DNA of 6,412 nt from Bacteroidales bacterium (GTDB lineage: Bacteria > Bacteroidota > Bacteroidia > Bacteroidales > JAADJA01), in assembly GCA_029934735.1 (NCBI GenBank), contig JAOZLR010000156.1:1-6412 (forward strand), read 5' to 3'. Shown in pieces: positions 1 to 6,345 of this stretch (the first letter of the stretch is position 1; each line of letters starts with the position of its first letter). Made by a program: the position numbers and the translations under genes. Below the pieces are notes generated by a model. It worked only from the letters and a program-made list of their open reading frames with translations. It searched no databases and was not told the origin of the DNA.

Positions 1-1143
1 AGAGCGTGCGGTGGACTTTGTGTCTCTTGTCAAAGAATGTATGATTTTCAGCGTGGACATCTTAATTTTGACCTTGAAGAGCTTAAGCCTTTGGGTACAT
101 GGTGGGACAGATTACCAAAACTTTTAAGATATTTTGAAAAGGATTCGCAATTAAGAGATATTCTCATTACAGGAGGCGATGCTTTGATGAGTTCAAATAA
201 ATCTCTAAAAAGAATACTTGATGAGGTTTATGAAATGGCATTAAATAAAATAGAAGCAAATAAATTGCGGCCTGAAGGTGAAAAATTTGCCGAGATTCTA
301 AGAATAAGACTTGGGACACGCCTCCCTGTTTATATACCGCAACGCATTACAGATGAACTAATTAGGATTCTTATAAATTTTAGGCGAAAAGCAAAAAAAA
401 TAGGAATTAAACAGTTTGTAATCCAAACACATTTTGAATCGGCTATGGAAGTTACTCCTGAATCAGCAGAGGCTGTCAGGAAACTTATTTCAGCTGGATG
501 GATAGTTACAAACCAGCTTGTGTTTACTGCAGCTGCTTCCAGACGAGGTCATACTGCAAAACTCAGAAAAGTTCTTAATGACATAGGTGTACTAACTTAT
601 TACACATTCTCAGTTAAGGGATACAAGGAAAATAAGCATAACTTTGCAACCAATGCAAGAGCTGTTCAGGAGCAGATTGAAGAAAAGATAATTGGCAATA
701 TCCCTTTAGATAAGTGCGAGAATATAAATCGGTTGCCTAATAGTGGCAACAGGATGATAGAGAATATTGAAAAGGTACGTCAAGAACTGAATGTTCCATT
801 TCTTGCAACTGATAGAAATGTTTTGAACCTGCCCGGTGTCGGAAAGAGTCTTACATTTAGAACTATTGGTATTACTTATGACGGACGTCGTATTTTAGAG
901 TTTGATCATGATATTACCCGCACTCATAGTCCGATTACAAAAAAAATGGGAAAGGTAATTATTATTGAATCAAAATCAATAGATGAATACCTTCAACAAC
1001 TGGAGTCAATGGGTGAAGATACTGAAGAATACAAAGATATTTGGGGGTATTCTATAGGAGAAACAGAGCCTATATTGCCCATTTATAAATATCCTGAATA
1101 TGATTACGGGATTACAGATGAAATTACAAACCTTGAGGTATAG
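1..1143 (+). CDS. KamA-family radical SAM aminomutase, 5'-truncated; glutamate 2,3-aminomutase-like active site
   Basis: The family moves an amino group from C2 to C3 of an amino acid in the cytoplasm, using a [4Fe-4S] cluster, S-adenosylmethionine and PLP. The frame is open from base 1, so the gene begins upstream; the ATG at 37 is internal because the cluster motif lies before it. Counting the codon at base 1 as residue 1, I see Cys3-x3-Cys7-x2-Cys10 followed by Arg12 (carboxylate-binding Arg in lysine 2,3-aminomutase), GGD 58-60, RLGTR 103-107, PQRIT 113-117, a THFESAMEVTP segment near 143-153 and PGVGK 278-282, whose Lys282 should hold PLP. At the two lysine side-chain-binding Asp positions of KamA it has Lys206 (YYTFSVK) and Asn276 (NLPGVGK), the pair known from glutamate 2,3-aminomutase. 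Compared with KamA there are about 17 extra residues between GGD and GTR and about 33 between Lys206 and Asn276. Family membership is firm. A glutamate or other non-lysine substrate is inference, and a beta-glutamate osmolyte role is only possible. It ends in TAG beside a terminator. Confidence 0.88.
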   Translation, partial: RACGGLCVSCQRMYDFQRGHLNFDLEELKPLGTWWDRLPKLLRYFEKDSQLRDILITGGDALMSSNKSLKRILDEVYEMALNKIEANKLRPEGEKFAEILRIRLGTRLPVYIPQRITDELIRILINFRRKAKKIGIKQFVIQTHFESAMEVTPESAEAVRKLISAGWIVTNQLVFTAAASRRGHTAKLRKVLNDIGVLTYYTFSVKGYKENKHNFATNARAVQEQIEEKIIGNIPLDKCENINRLPNSGNRMIENIEKVRQELNVPFLATDRNVLNLPGVGKSLTFRTIGITYDGRRILEFDHDITRTHSPITKKMGKVIIIESKSIDEYLQQLESMGEDTEEYKDIWGYSIGETEPILPIYKYPEYDYGITDEITNLEV

Positions 1144-1177
1144 AAAAAAGCAGTCTTGTAAATGAGACTGCTTTTTT
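1144..1177. terminator. Bidirectional intrinsic terminator between convergent genes
   Basis: A perfect 13-bp inverted repeat (AAAAAAGCAGTCT / AGACTGCTTTTTT) closes an 8-base loop. The GC-containing core GCAGTCT is flanked by A6 on one side and T6 on the other, so each strand gives a stem followed by a U-run. It starts right after the TAG of the aminomutase gene and lies 24 bases past the end of fabG, so it can stop transcription from both sides. The rightward transcript meets further T-rich sequence to about 1197. Confidence 0.9.
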
Positions 1178-1201
1178 GATTTTTATAATTTTTTTTAAAT
1201 A

Positions 1202-1948
1202 TTAGGTATTCATTCCACCACAAACCTGGATAACCTGGCCTGTAACATAAGAAGATAGCTCAGATGCCAAAAAAGTCGCAACATCTGCTACATCCTCAGG
1301 CTTACCACCCCTTTTAAGAGGTATTTGATTAATCCAGTCAATTCTCACATCATCAGGAAGTTTAGCTGTCATCTCCGTTTCAATAAATCCAGGTGCAATG
1401 GCATTACAGCGAATACTCCTTGAACCAAATTCCTGAGCAATAGATTTCGTGAATCCAATCATACCTGCCTTTGAAGCAGAATAATTTGCCTGACCTGCAT
1501 TACCACTAACTCCGACGACAGAACTCATATTAATGATTGAACCTGATCGCTGTTTTAACATTGACCGCTGCACAGCCTTTGTAAGATTAAAAGCAGACTT
1601 CAGGTTTATTGTTAAAACAAGGTCCCAATCCTGTTCTGACATACGCAGCATCAAATTATCACGTGTAATTCCCGCATTATTAACCAATATATCCACTTTT
1701 CCAAAATCCTTCAATACCTCATTGATGAATTTTTCGCTATCTTCAAAAGAACTTGCATCCGAGGCATATCCCTTTCCCTTTTGTCCTAAAGCTGCAATCT
1801 CTTTTTCAAGACTTTGGGCTTGTTCGTCATACCTGATATCGGAAAATGCAATATCGGCACCCTCCGATGCAAACTTAAGGGCAATCGATCTTCCTATTCC
1901 TCTTGATGCTCCGGTTACAACTGCTGTTTTACCTTCTAATAATTTCAT
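1202..1948 (-). CDS. fabG: 3-oxoacyl-[acyl-carrier-protein] reductase FabG
   Basis: This short-chain dehydrogenase/reductase makes the NADPH-dependent reduction of 3-oxoacyl-ACP to 3-hydroxyacyl-ACP in cytoplasmic type II fatty acid synthesis. Numbering from the chosen ATG (248 residues, normal for FabG): the cofactor motif TGASRGIG is at 12-19, NNAG at 90-93, and the catalytic tetrad is Asn115, Ser143 (in MSSVVG), Tyr156 and Lys160 (YSASK). The PGFIETEMT segment follows near 186-194, and the C-terminus VTGQVIQVCGGMNT is typical. I chose the ATG at 1948 because FabG usually begins MKLLEGK; an in-frame GTG two codons upstream (1954) is the alternative. No Shine-Dalgarno is visible. A -7-like box sits about 30 bases upstream and the nearest upstream gene is 140 bases away, so it probably has its own promoter. 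No acpP, fabD or fabF is adjacent. Other SDR substrates are possible, but the match to FabG is close throughout. Confidence 0.93.
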   Translation of the reverse strand: MKLLEGKTAVVTGASRGIGRSIALKFASEGADIAFSDIRYDEQAQSLEKEIAALGQKGKGYASDASSFEDSEKFINEVLKDFGKVDILVNNAGITRDNLMLRMSEQDWDLVLTINLKSAFNLTKAVQRSMLKQRSGSIINMSSVVGVSGNAGQANYSASKAGMIGFTKSIAQEFGSRSIRCNAIAPGFIETEMTAKLPDDVRIDWINQIPLKRGGKPEDVADVATFLASELSSYVTGQVIQVCGGMNT

Positions 1949-1976
1949 ACTCACTATATTTTACTGATTTCTGGCG

Positions 1977-1984
1977 CAAAGATA
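1977..1984 (-). promoter_or_regulatory. Candidate Bacteroidota -7 promoter element of fabG
   Basis: On the minus strand the sequence TATCTTTG fits the TAnnTTTG -7 consensus of the Bacteroidota primary sigma factor. It would start transcription near 1970, giving a leader of roughly 20 bases before the ATG at 1948. I see no good TTG (-33) element at the expected 19-21 base distance, so the call rests on the -7 box and its position. Confidence 0.45.
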
Positions 1985-2088
1985 CAATTTTATAATTAAT
2001 GTAGCTCCAGCCTGGGTTCAAGTTTCAAAACCACAACAAAATTGTATTCCTAATAAAAGTGTGTATGATAAAATTATCTATTTCAAGG

Positions 2089-3135
2089 TTATCTGCCAAT
2101 AAACTCTACCGCAGTAGCCTTAAAACTAACCCAAACTTTCTTGCCTTCAGCTAAGTTGAGTTTTTTTACTGATTGTTCGGTAATATATGATGAAATTATT
2201 ATTCCTGTATCTACAACTATTTCTACTCCACTAATCGTAGGGATAATAGTCAAGATGGTTCCCCTGAAACTGTTTGTCAGGCTTGAATCTATTTTGTCAC
2301 AGGAGATCACAACATCCTCAGACCTAAAAAATATAAAGCCCTCCTTGCTGTTGTCAATTATTGGTAATGTTGAAATCTCAACTTTCTTTTCAAGAACTAC
2401 TTTTTTGTTTGAAACAATTTCTGCATTATAAAAATTTCTTATTCCGGTTAGGTTTGCGACAAATTTTGACTTTGGTGTGTGAAAAACCTCCTTTAAAGTT
2501 CCTGTTTGAATTATAGAGCCATTGTGTATAATTCCCACCTTTTGTGCCAATGCAACAGCTTCCTGATAATCGTGTGTTACATGAATGATAGTTAGTCCTT
2601 CTTTGTTCAGTTTTCGCAAAACATCTCTCATTTCATTTCTAAGCTGAACATCAAGAGAGGAAAGTGGTTCATCAAGCAACAGGCATTTGGGATTCAAGGT
2701 AAGTGTACGTGCGAGTGCTACTCTTTGCAGCTCTCCACCTGAAAGTGTTGAAGGTTTTCTGTGCAAAAGTTTTGATATGCCCATTTCTTCAGCCAAATCC
2801 ATCACTATTTTTTCTCTTTTGTGTTTTGGAATTTTATTTGCCTTTAATGGGTAACAAATATTTTCTTTAACGGAAAGGTGGGGAAATATGGCATAATCCT
2901 GAAAGACAATACCAACCTGCCTTTTTTGAATAGCAACATTTGTTATCTCTTTTCCAGAAAGAATTATTTTTCCTTTATCTGGTTTTACAAGTCCGGCAAC
3001 TATTTCAAGTATCAACGATTTTCCTGCACCCGATTTTCCCAATAATACGAAATATTCTCCACCTGCTACTTTGAATGAAATTTTCTTCAGTGAGAATTCA
3101 TCAAAATTCAATGATATATTTTCGAGTTTAAGCAT
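2089..3135 (-). CDS. wtpC: Tungstate/molybdate ABC transporter ATP-binding protein (WtpC/ModC type)
   Basis: This is the cytoplasmic ATPase that powers import through the adjacent permease. The nucleotide-binding domain (about 1-228) has all motifs intact: Walker A GKSGAGKS 33-40, Q-loop Gln79 (VFQDY), signature LSGGE 131-135, Walker B CLLLDEP 151-157 with Asp155/Glu156, D-loop SSLD 159-162 and H-loop His188 (VTHDY). Residues about 229-348 form a C-terminal extension whose last 60 residues (from NSFRGTILTI to VEFIGR) look like a TOBE/MOP-type oxyanion-binding domain, as in ModC. In that family the domain can bind the imported anion and shut transport off, so feedback regulation is plausible here. 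The length (348 aa) suits ModC/WtpC. It is the last gene of the operon, starting 7 bases after the permease stop. Without the neighbouring WtpA-like protein, a sulfate, Fe3+ or spermidine ATPase would be an alternative name. Confidence 0.87.
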   Translation of the reverse strand: MLKLENISLNFDEFSLKKISFKVAGGEYFVLLGKSGAGKSLILEIVAGLVKPDKGKIILSGKEITNVAIQKRQVGIVFQDYAIFPHLSVKENICYPLKANKIPKHKREKIVMDLAEEMGISKLLHRKPSTLSGGELQRVALARTLTLNPKCLLLDEPLSSLDVQLRNEMRDVLRKLNKEGLTIIHVTHDYQEAVALAQKVGIIHNGSIIQTGTLKEVFHTPKSKFVANLTGIRNFYNAEIVSNKKVVLEKKVEISTLPIIDNSKEGFIFFRSEDVVISCDKIDSSLTNSFRGTILTIIPTISGVEIVVDTGIIISSYITEQSVKKLNLAEGKKVWVSFKATAVEFIGR

Positions 3136-3142
3136 AATTTAT

Positions 3143-3922
3143 TCAATCTGTTTTTCTGTCTGTAATCACTCGTAGAACTATAAAAAATATTAGTGATACA
3201 GATACAAATATCACTGCAACAGGTTGTGCATATTTAAGCCCGAAAGCCCCGAAACGCTCATAAATCATAATAGGTGTAATCATTGGGTGATAGGCCACAA
3301 TAACAACTGCTCCAAATTCACTCATGCCGCGGGCAAACATCATTATAGCTCCCGACGCAATATTGCGCGAAGCAAGAGGCAGAGAAATTGTAAAAAAAAC
3401 TCTTAACGGTGAAGCACCAAGATTTAAAGCAGTTTTTTCCAGCCTTACTGGTACTGAAACAAAGCCGTCACGTGCAGCATTTAACAGAAATGGCACGCTC
3501 ACAAAAGCCATTGCAATGGAAATGCCAACCGGATTACCCACAAGATCAAGCCCAATTGCTCCGGCAGTTTTCCCAAGAACACTGTTACGTGAAATTACTC
3601 CAAGAATAGCTATTCCGGCAGCAGTATGAGGAATAACAACAGGCAGATCAATAATTCCAGACACCAGCCTTTTGCCCGGAAATTCCTTCCGTGCCAGAAT
3701 GTAAGCCAATGGAATACCAGCAATGGAAAATACAAGAGTAGCGAAAAATGCAGTAGTCAAAGTAAGTAAAATACTGTTTTGCACTTCCTTATCTGCAACT
3801 GTTTCCGTCAACTGTGATACAGATGATGAAAACATCAGCCCAAACATTGGGGCAATAATGAACAGAAGTGCAATCCCGCTCAGAAATATAATTACAAGTT
3901 GAAATTTACTTTGTTTTTGCAT
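3143..3922 (-). CDS. wtpB: Tungstate/molybdate ABC transporter permease (WtpB/ModB type)
   Basis: This inner-membrane subunit forms the translocation path for tungstate or molybdate delivered by the binding protein. At 259 aa with about six hydrophobic segments (near 8-30, 51-77, 86-110, 131-148, 184-206 and 232-252) it has the normal ModB/WtpB size. The cytoplasmic coupling helix (EAA-type loop) is visible at 162-182, with ALNLGASPLRVFF, and would dock on the ATPase. The segment GMSEFGAVVIVAYHP at 199-213 is characteristic of WtpB and distinct from the GEFGAT form of classical proteobacterial ModB. Its ATG overlaps the stop codon of the barrel gene by one base (TAATG), which suggests translational coupling. 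No Shine-Dalgarno is evident, so re-initiation at the overlap may be how it is translated. The family assignment is firm; tungstate versus molybdate cannot be told from the permease. Confidence 0.9.
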   Translation of the reverse strand: MQKQSKFQLVIIFLSGIALLFIIAPMFGLMFSSSVSQLTETVADKEVQNSILLTLTTAFFATLVFSIAGIPLAYILARKEFPGKRLVSGIIDLPVVIPHTAAGIAILGVISRNSVLGKTAGAIGLDLVGNPVGISIAMAFVSVPFLLNAARDGFVSVPVRLEKTALNLGASPLRVFFTISLPLASRNIASGAIMMFARGMSEFGAVVIVAYHPMITPIMIYERFGAFGLKYAQPVAVIFVSVSLIFFIVLRVITDRKTD

Positions 3923-5166
3923 TATTTTTTAGTTGTAAATAGCACAGGGTCAACGGTAATCATAAAATATGCCCAACTGTTAAAATAACTGTTGTTTCCT
4001 CCTTTTATAACTTCCATGCTTTTTGTTGCAAGTAAAAATGAGTATCCTCCTTCTAGTTTTAAAAATTTCATCAATTTGGCCTTTACTTTCAGGTCTATTT
4101 CATTTCCCAGATTTTTGTCTATTAATTCACCATTATTCAAATAATCACCATAAAGTCTGAAAAAATAGTAATCTGCGAAAATATCAACTTTTTTTGAAGC
4201 ACTGAATTTTAGTTTTAGGTATGGGTTTACTAATCCTGAACGATTTGTAGTTGCCGGAACTGAGAAATAGTCCATTGTTCCATTGAATTTATGCCGGCTG
4301 CCATAAAGAATGTTAAATGCGTGGTCTGTGTTCAGGTTCTCGGTAGCATCGTTTCCGCTGAATGATTCAATTCCTCCCATTAATTTGATTTTATTAGATA
4401 TTTTTACTCCAAGATCAAGATTTAGATAATAGGCTGACACATCCTGTCCGGTCTGCAATTTACCTCCCTGATAAAAACCGCGCACTGCAATATCCCATTT
4501 ATCTTGCTTATACTTAATTATCGGACCTAAAGTAAACCGCATATAAAGGGTGCTTTTTGTTCCTTCTTTCTGATATCCATCAGCAATAGCTTGAAAAGCA
4601 AGGTCAGCTCGACCAAACTGTTTCCTCAACCATAAGAAATTAAGAGTTTTATAGTTTTGTATTAGTTCAGAGTAATCTGTACTGAAATTATTAATTGAAG
4701 CCTGATTGAAAGCTGCTCCAAAGTCAAGAATCCACCCGCTATTTCTGTATTTTAGCAACACAAGGTCATGCGCTGCTCCAATCTGGTTCCAGTTAACTTT
4801 AGAGAATAACCTGTTATTATCATAACCGATAGCCTGCCTTCCAAACTTAACATAAAAAAAGTTACCCATTGCAACCTCAACCCATCCTTCATTTAATCCA
4901 ACTGATGACATATCTGTCTTCAAAGGTTGGTCACCCCAAACCCTGAAGTCGTAAAAAGAGATAGCTGATGTTAAAATTCCTTTACTGAATTTTAGATTAA
5001 GTCTAGTTCGTTGAGTTATAAACCCTGCATACTCAACCAGCGAATCACGTAATGAACTGTATCCGTTACGATATTCGGCACGGGGACGGATAACTCCCTG
5101 AATTTCAAATTGTGAATAAGCATTTATGCTTATCATAATCAAAAAAAGAAGAATTATTTTTTTCAT
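3922..5166 (-). CDS. Outer-membrane beta-barrel protein (alginate-export-like), candidate oxyanion porin
   Basis: The 414-residue product begins with a Sec signal peptide (MKKIILLFLIMISINAYS, probable cleavage before Gln19). The rest is a run of alternating polar/hydrophobic, aromatic-rich stretches separated by Gly/Asn/Asp turns, with no internal hydrophobic helix and a strand-like C-terminus (WAYFMITVDPVLF), as expected of an outer-membrane barrel. The N-terminal third, with RTRLNLKF, FYDFRVWGDQP, LNEGWVEV and KFGRQAIGYDNNRLF, resembles the alginate-export (AlgE-like) barrel family; this is by recognition, not a search. That family includes passive channels for anions, but sequence alone does not fix a substrate. 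The gene lies between the binding-protein and permease genes, 5 bases after the former and overlapping the latter by one base, so I infer it supplies tungstate/molybdate passage through the outer membrane. It is not TonB-dependent: I see no plug domain or TonB box. Barrel identity is fairly sure; the substrate is inference. Confidence 0.8.
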   Translation of the reverse strand: MKKIILLFLIMISINAYSQFEIQGVIRPRAEYRNGYSSLRDSLVEYAGFITQRTRLNLKFSKGILTSAISFYDFRVWGDQPLKTDMSSVGLNEGWVEVAMGNFFYVKFGRQAIGYDNNRLFSKVNWNQIGAAHDLVLLKYRNSGWILDFGAAFNQASINNFSTDYSELIQNYKTLNFLWLRKQFGRADLAFQAIADGYQKEGTKSTLYMRFTLGPIIKYKQDKWDIAVRGFYQGGKLQTGQDVSAYYLNLDLGVKISNKIKLMGGIESFSGNDATENLNTDHAFNILYGSRHKFNGTMDYFSVPATTNRSGLVNPYLKLKFSASKKVDIFADYYFFRLYGDYLNNGELIDKNLGNEIDLKVKAKLMKFLKLEGGYSFLLATKSMEVIKGGNNSYFNSWAYFMITVDPVLFTTKK

Positions 5167-5171
5167 AATTT

Positions 5172-6146
5172 CTATTTACTCAACGCATATTTTTTTAACT
5201 CATCCGGAATTTTATCATAGCTGATAGTTGGCATTGGAACTGCAGATGGCTGGCCATTTTCTTCCATAATCTTCATTCCCTTTTCCTTACTTAGCAGAAA
5301 CTCTACAAATTTCATCGCAGCCTTTTTATTTGGTGCATTGTTTGTAATTGTTACGCCATAAACCATTGGTTCGCCTTTTTTTGTAATGAATTCTCCAGGC
5401 TTCTTCCCTGAGACATCAACAGTTACTGAACGATAGAGATCAGCAAACTCAGGATTTTTAAGGTTTATTTCATTAGGAAGTAAAAGATATTTAAGACCAT
5501 GTTGTTGTGCTACTGACCTATAAAGGAAGATATAGTCAATATTATGCGATTCAAGAAGGGCAAGCAGATCGGTTTCTTTTGGGCGGATGTATTGATTGTC
5601 TTTTGCAAGCAATTCTTTGGCAAAATCTGGTTTGTTGTAATACTCCTCAGCAAGCTTAACTGTAAGAACTGCCCTGTAGCCACATGGATCGGCATTGGGG
5701 TCGGAGCGTCCGTAAGCCACCTCTTCATTTAATAAAATGTCAGACCAGTTATCCTTATTTATTTCACCCGAGTATTTTGATTCTTCTGTAAAGACAAGAG
5801 CCATTTCATTAGTAGCAAACTTAATATTCCACTCGGCATAATCTGGAATTAACAGTTGGTCAATAACAGTATAATCAGCCGAAGCCATTATATCACAATC
5901 CCTTTTCAAATCAGTAATTTTTCGGGCGCATTTCCGGCTTCCTGCAGCCTCTCTGATAATGTTAACCCCAGGATATTTTTTCTGAAACTCTTCAGATATC
6001 TTCATGAAAGGGACCGAAAGGCTACCAGCATTAAAAATTATCAGGTCTCCTGATATTTTATTTTGATTATCTGTTTTATTCTGGTTTGAATTACATCCTA
6101 ATAACCCCAAAATAACGGCTAAAGCAATAATTCTAAATAATTTCAT
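5172..6146 (-). CDS. wtpA: Tungstate/molybdate-binding lipoprotein of ABC importer (WtpA type)
   Basis: This periplasmic, membrane-anchored receptor captures tungstate/molybdate and hands it to the permease. Numbering from the ATG at 6146 (324 aa), a lipoprotein signal peptide ends in the lipobox LLGC with Cys18 as lipidation site, followed by a polar Asn/Gln-rich linker. The mature protein has WtpA landmarks: FNAGSLSVPF 38-47, REAAGSRKCARK 65-76, CDIMASADY 84-92, GRSDPNADPCGYR 146-158, RPKETDLLALLES 188-200 and YIFLYRSVAQQHG 205-217. By spacing against archaeal ModA/WtpA structures, Ser42, Ser70, Asp153, Glu191 and Tyr209 should be the ligand residues; the Asp/Glu pair gives the six-coordinate oxyanion site of this class, unlike four-coordinate E. 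coli ModA. The frame stays open upstream to 6278, but that extension would bury the signal peptide and run through the promoter, so I reject it. It is the first gene of the operon. Confidence 0.92.
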   Translation of the reverse strand: MKLFRIIALAVILGLLGCNSNQNKTDNQNKISGDLIIFNAGSLSVPFMKISEEFQKKYPGVNIIREAAGSRKCARKITDLKRDCDIMASADYTVIDQLLIPDYAEWNIKFATNEMALVFTEESKYSGEINKDNWSDILLNEEVAYGRSDPNADPCGYRAVLTVKLAEEYYNKPDFAKELLAKDNQYIRPKETDLLALLESHNIDYIFLYRSVAQQHGLKYLLLPNEINLKNPEFADLYRSVTVDVSGKKPGEFITKKGEPMVYGVTITNNAPNKKAAMKFVEFLLSKEKGMKIMEENGQPSAVPMPTISYDKIPDELKKYALSK

Positions 6147-6157
6147 AATAATAACTC

Positions 6158-6193
6158 TTTTTTCGATTAGCATCTGCAAACATATCGAAAAAA
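6158..6193. repeat. 10-bp perfect inverted repeat around the wtpA -7 box; candidate operator
   Basis: TTTTTTCGAT (6158-6167) and ATCGAAAAAA (6184-6193) are exact reverse complements separated by 16 bases, with arm centres 26 bp apart. The candidate -7 element of wtpA lies across the spacer and the inner edge of the right arm, so a protein bound to both arms would cover the promoter. Because the likely transcription start (near 6170) falls inside the repeat, a complete RNA hairpin would not be transcribed, which favours a DNA-level site. It does not match the E. coli ModE operator that I know. The A/T-rich outer six bases raise the chance expectation. Confidence 0.4.
6177..6184 (-). promoter_or_regulatory. 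Candidate Bacteroidota -7 promoter element of the wtp operon
   Basis: The minus strand reads TATGTTTG, fitting TAnnTTTG, 30 bases upstream of the wtpA ATG at 6146. Transcription would start near 6170 with a leader of about 24 bases. No TTG is seen at the usual -33 distance, so the promoter may be weak or activator-dependent. The box lies within an inverted repeat. Confidence 0.5.
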
Positions 6194-6253
6194 ATGAAGT
6201 TTGATAGTATATTTTATTGTTTTTTTTAAAACAAAGCTTATTTGATGGGTTTC

Positions 6254-6277
6254 TGATAAATAGAAAATTATTTATCA
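6254..6277. repeat. 9-bp perfect inverted repeat in the divergent intergenic region; candidate regulator site
   Basis: TGATAAATA (6254-6262) and TATTTATCA (6269-6277) are exact reverse complements with a 6-base spacer; allowing one mismatch the arms reach 12 bp with 11 matches. The shape, with two outer TGA/TCA ends and a short spacer, resembles a dimeric-regulator site such as those of the Crp/Fnr family. It lies 30-53 bases upstream of the -7 box of the rightward gene, an activator-like position, and well upstream of the wtpA promoter. The region is very AT-rich, so chance is a real alternative. Confidence 0.35.
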
Positions 6278-6306
6278 AAAGCAGTAATTAAATTGCAGAA
6301 TAATTA

Positions 6307-6314
6307 TATTTTTG
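6307..6314 (+). promoter_or_regulatory. Candidate Bacteroidota -7 promoter element of the divergent gene
   Basis: TATTTTTG fits TAnnTTTG and lies 31 bases before the ATG at 6346, a leader similar to the other two promoter candidates here. There is no -33 TTG at the right spacing; the nearest TTG (6293-6295) is too close. The T-rich context makes a chance match more likely than for the other two. Confidence 0.35.
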
Positions 6315-6345
6315 GCAAATATATTAATGGTTATAATTAAATAGT

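Noticed and set aside
37..39. ATG that could be taken as the start of the aminomutase gene
   Set aside because: The same frame is open to base 1 and encodes the Cys-x3-Cys-x2-Cys radical-SAM cluster motif just before this ATG, so it is internal and the gene is truncated by the window edge.
1533..1967. Plus-strand open frame of 144 codons opposite fabG
   Set aside because: It lies almost wholly antisense to a clear, motif-complete fabG and its translation shows no recognisable domain.
2016..2033. GGTT...AACC imperfect repeat in the gap upstream of fabG
   Set aside because: Only the outer four bases pair and the interior does not extend the stem; no regulatory shape is supported.
2067..2078. 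Small hairpin GATAA-N2-TTATC after the ATPase gene, considered as an operon terminator
   Set aside because: Five A/T-rich pairs with a 2-base loop and no following T-run on the minus strand; it would not be stable. I see no intrinsic terminator between the operon and fabG.
1955..2088. Possible riboswitch (for example molybdenum-cofactor type) or small RNA upstream of fabG
   Set aside because: The gap is short and AT-rich, has no conserved riboswitch core that I recognise, and the candidate start near 1970 would leave a leader of only about 20 bases.
2141..2431. Plus-strand open frame of 96 codons opposite the ATPase gene
   Set aside because: It is antisense to the TOBE-type region of the ATPase and resembles no known protein.
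3224..3629. Three overlapping plus-strand open frames opposite the permease gene
   Set aside because: They overlap each other and a well-conserved permease, with no signal or domain; they are frame shadows.
5510..6053. Short open frames on both strands inside wtpA
   Set aside because: All lie within the conserved WtpA coding region in other frames and have no features of their own.
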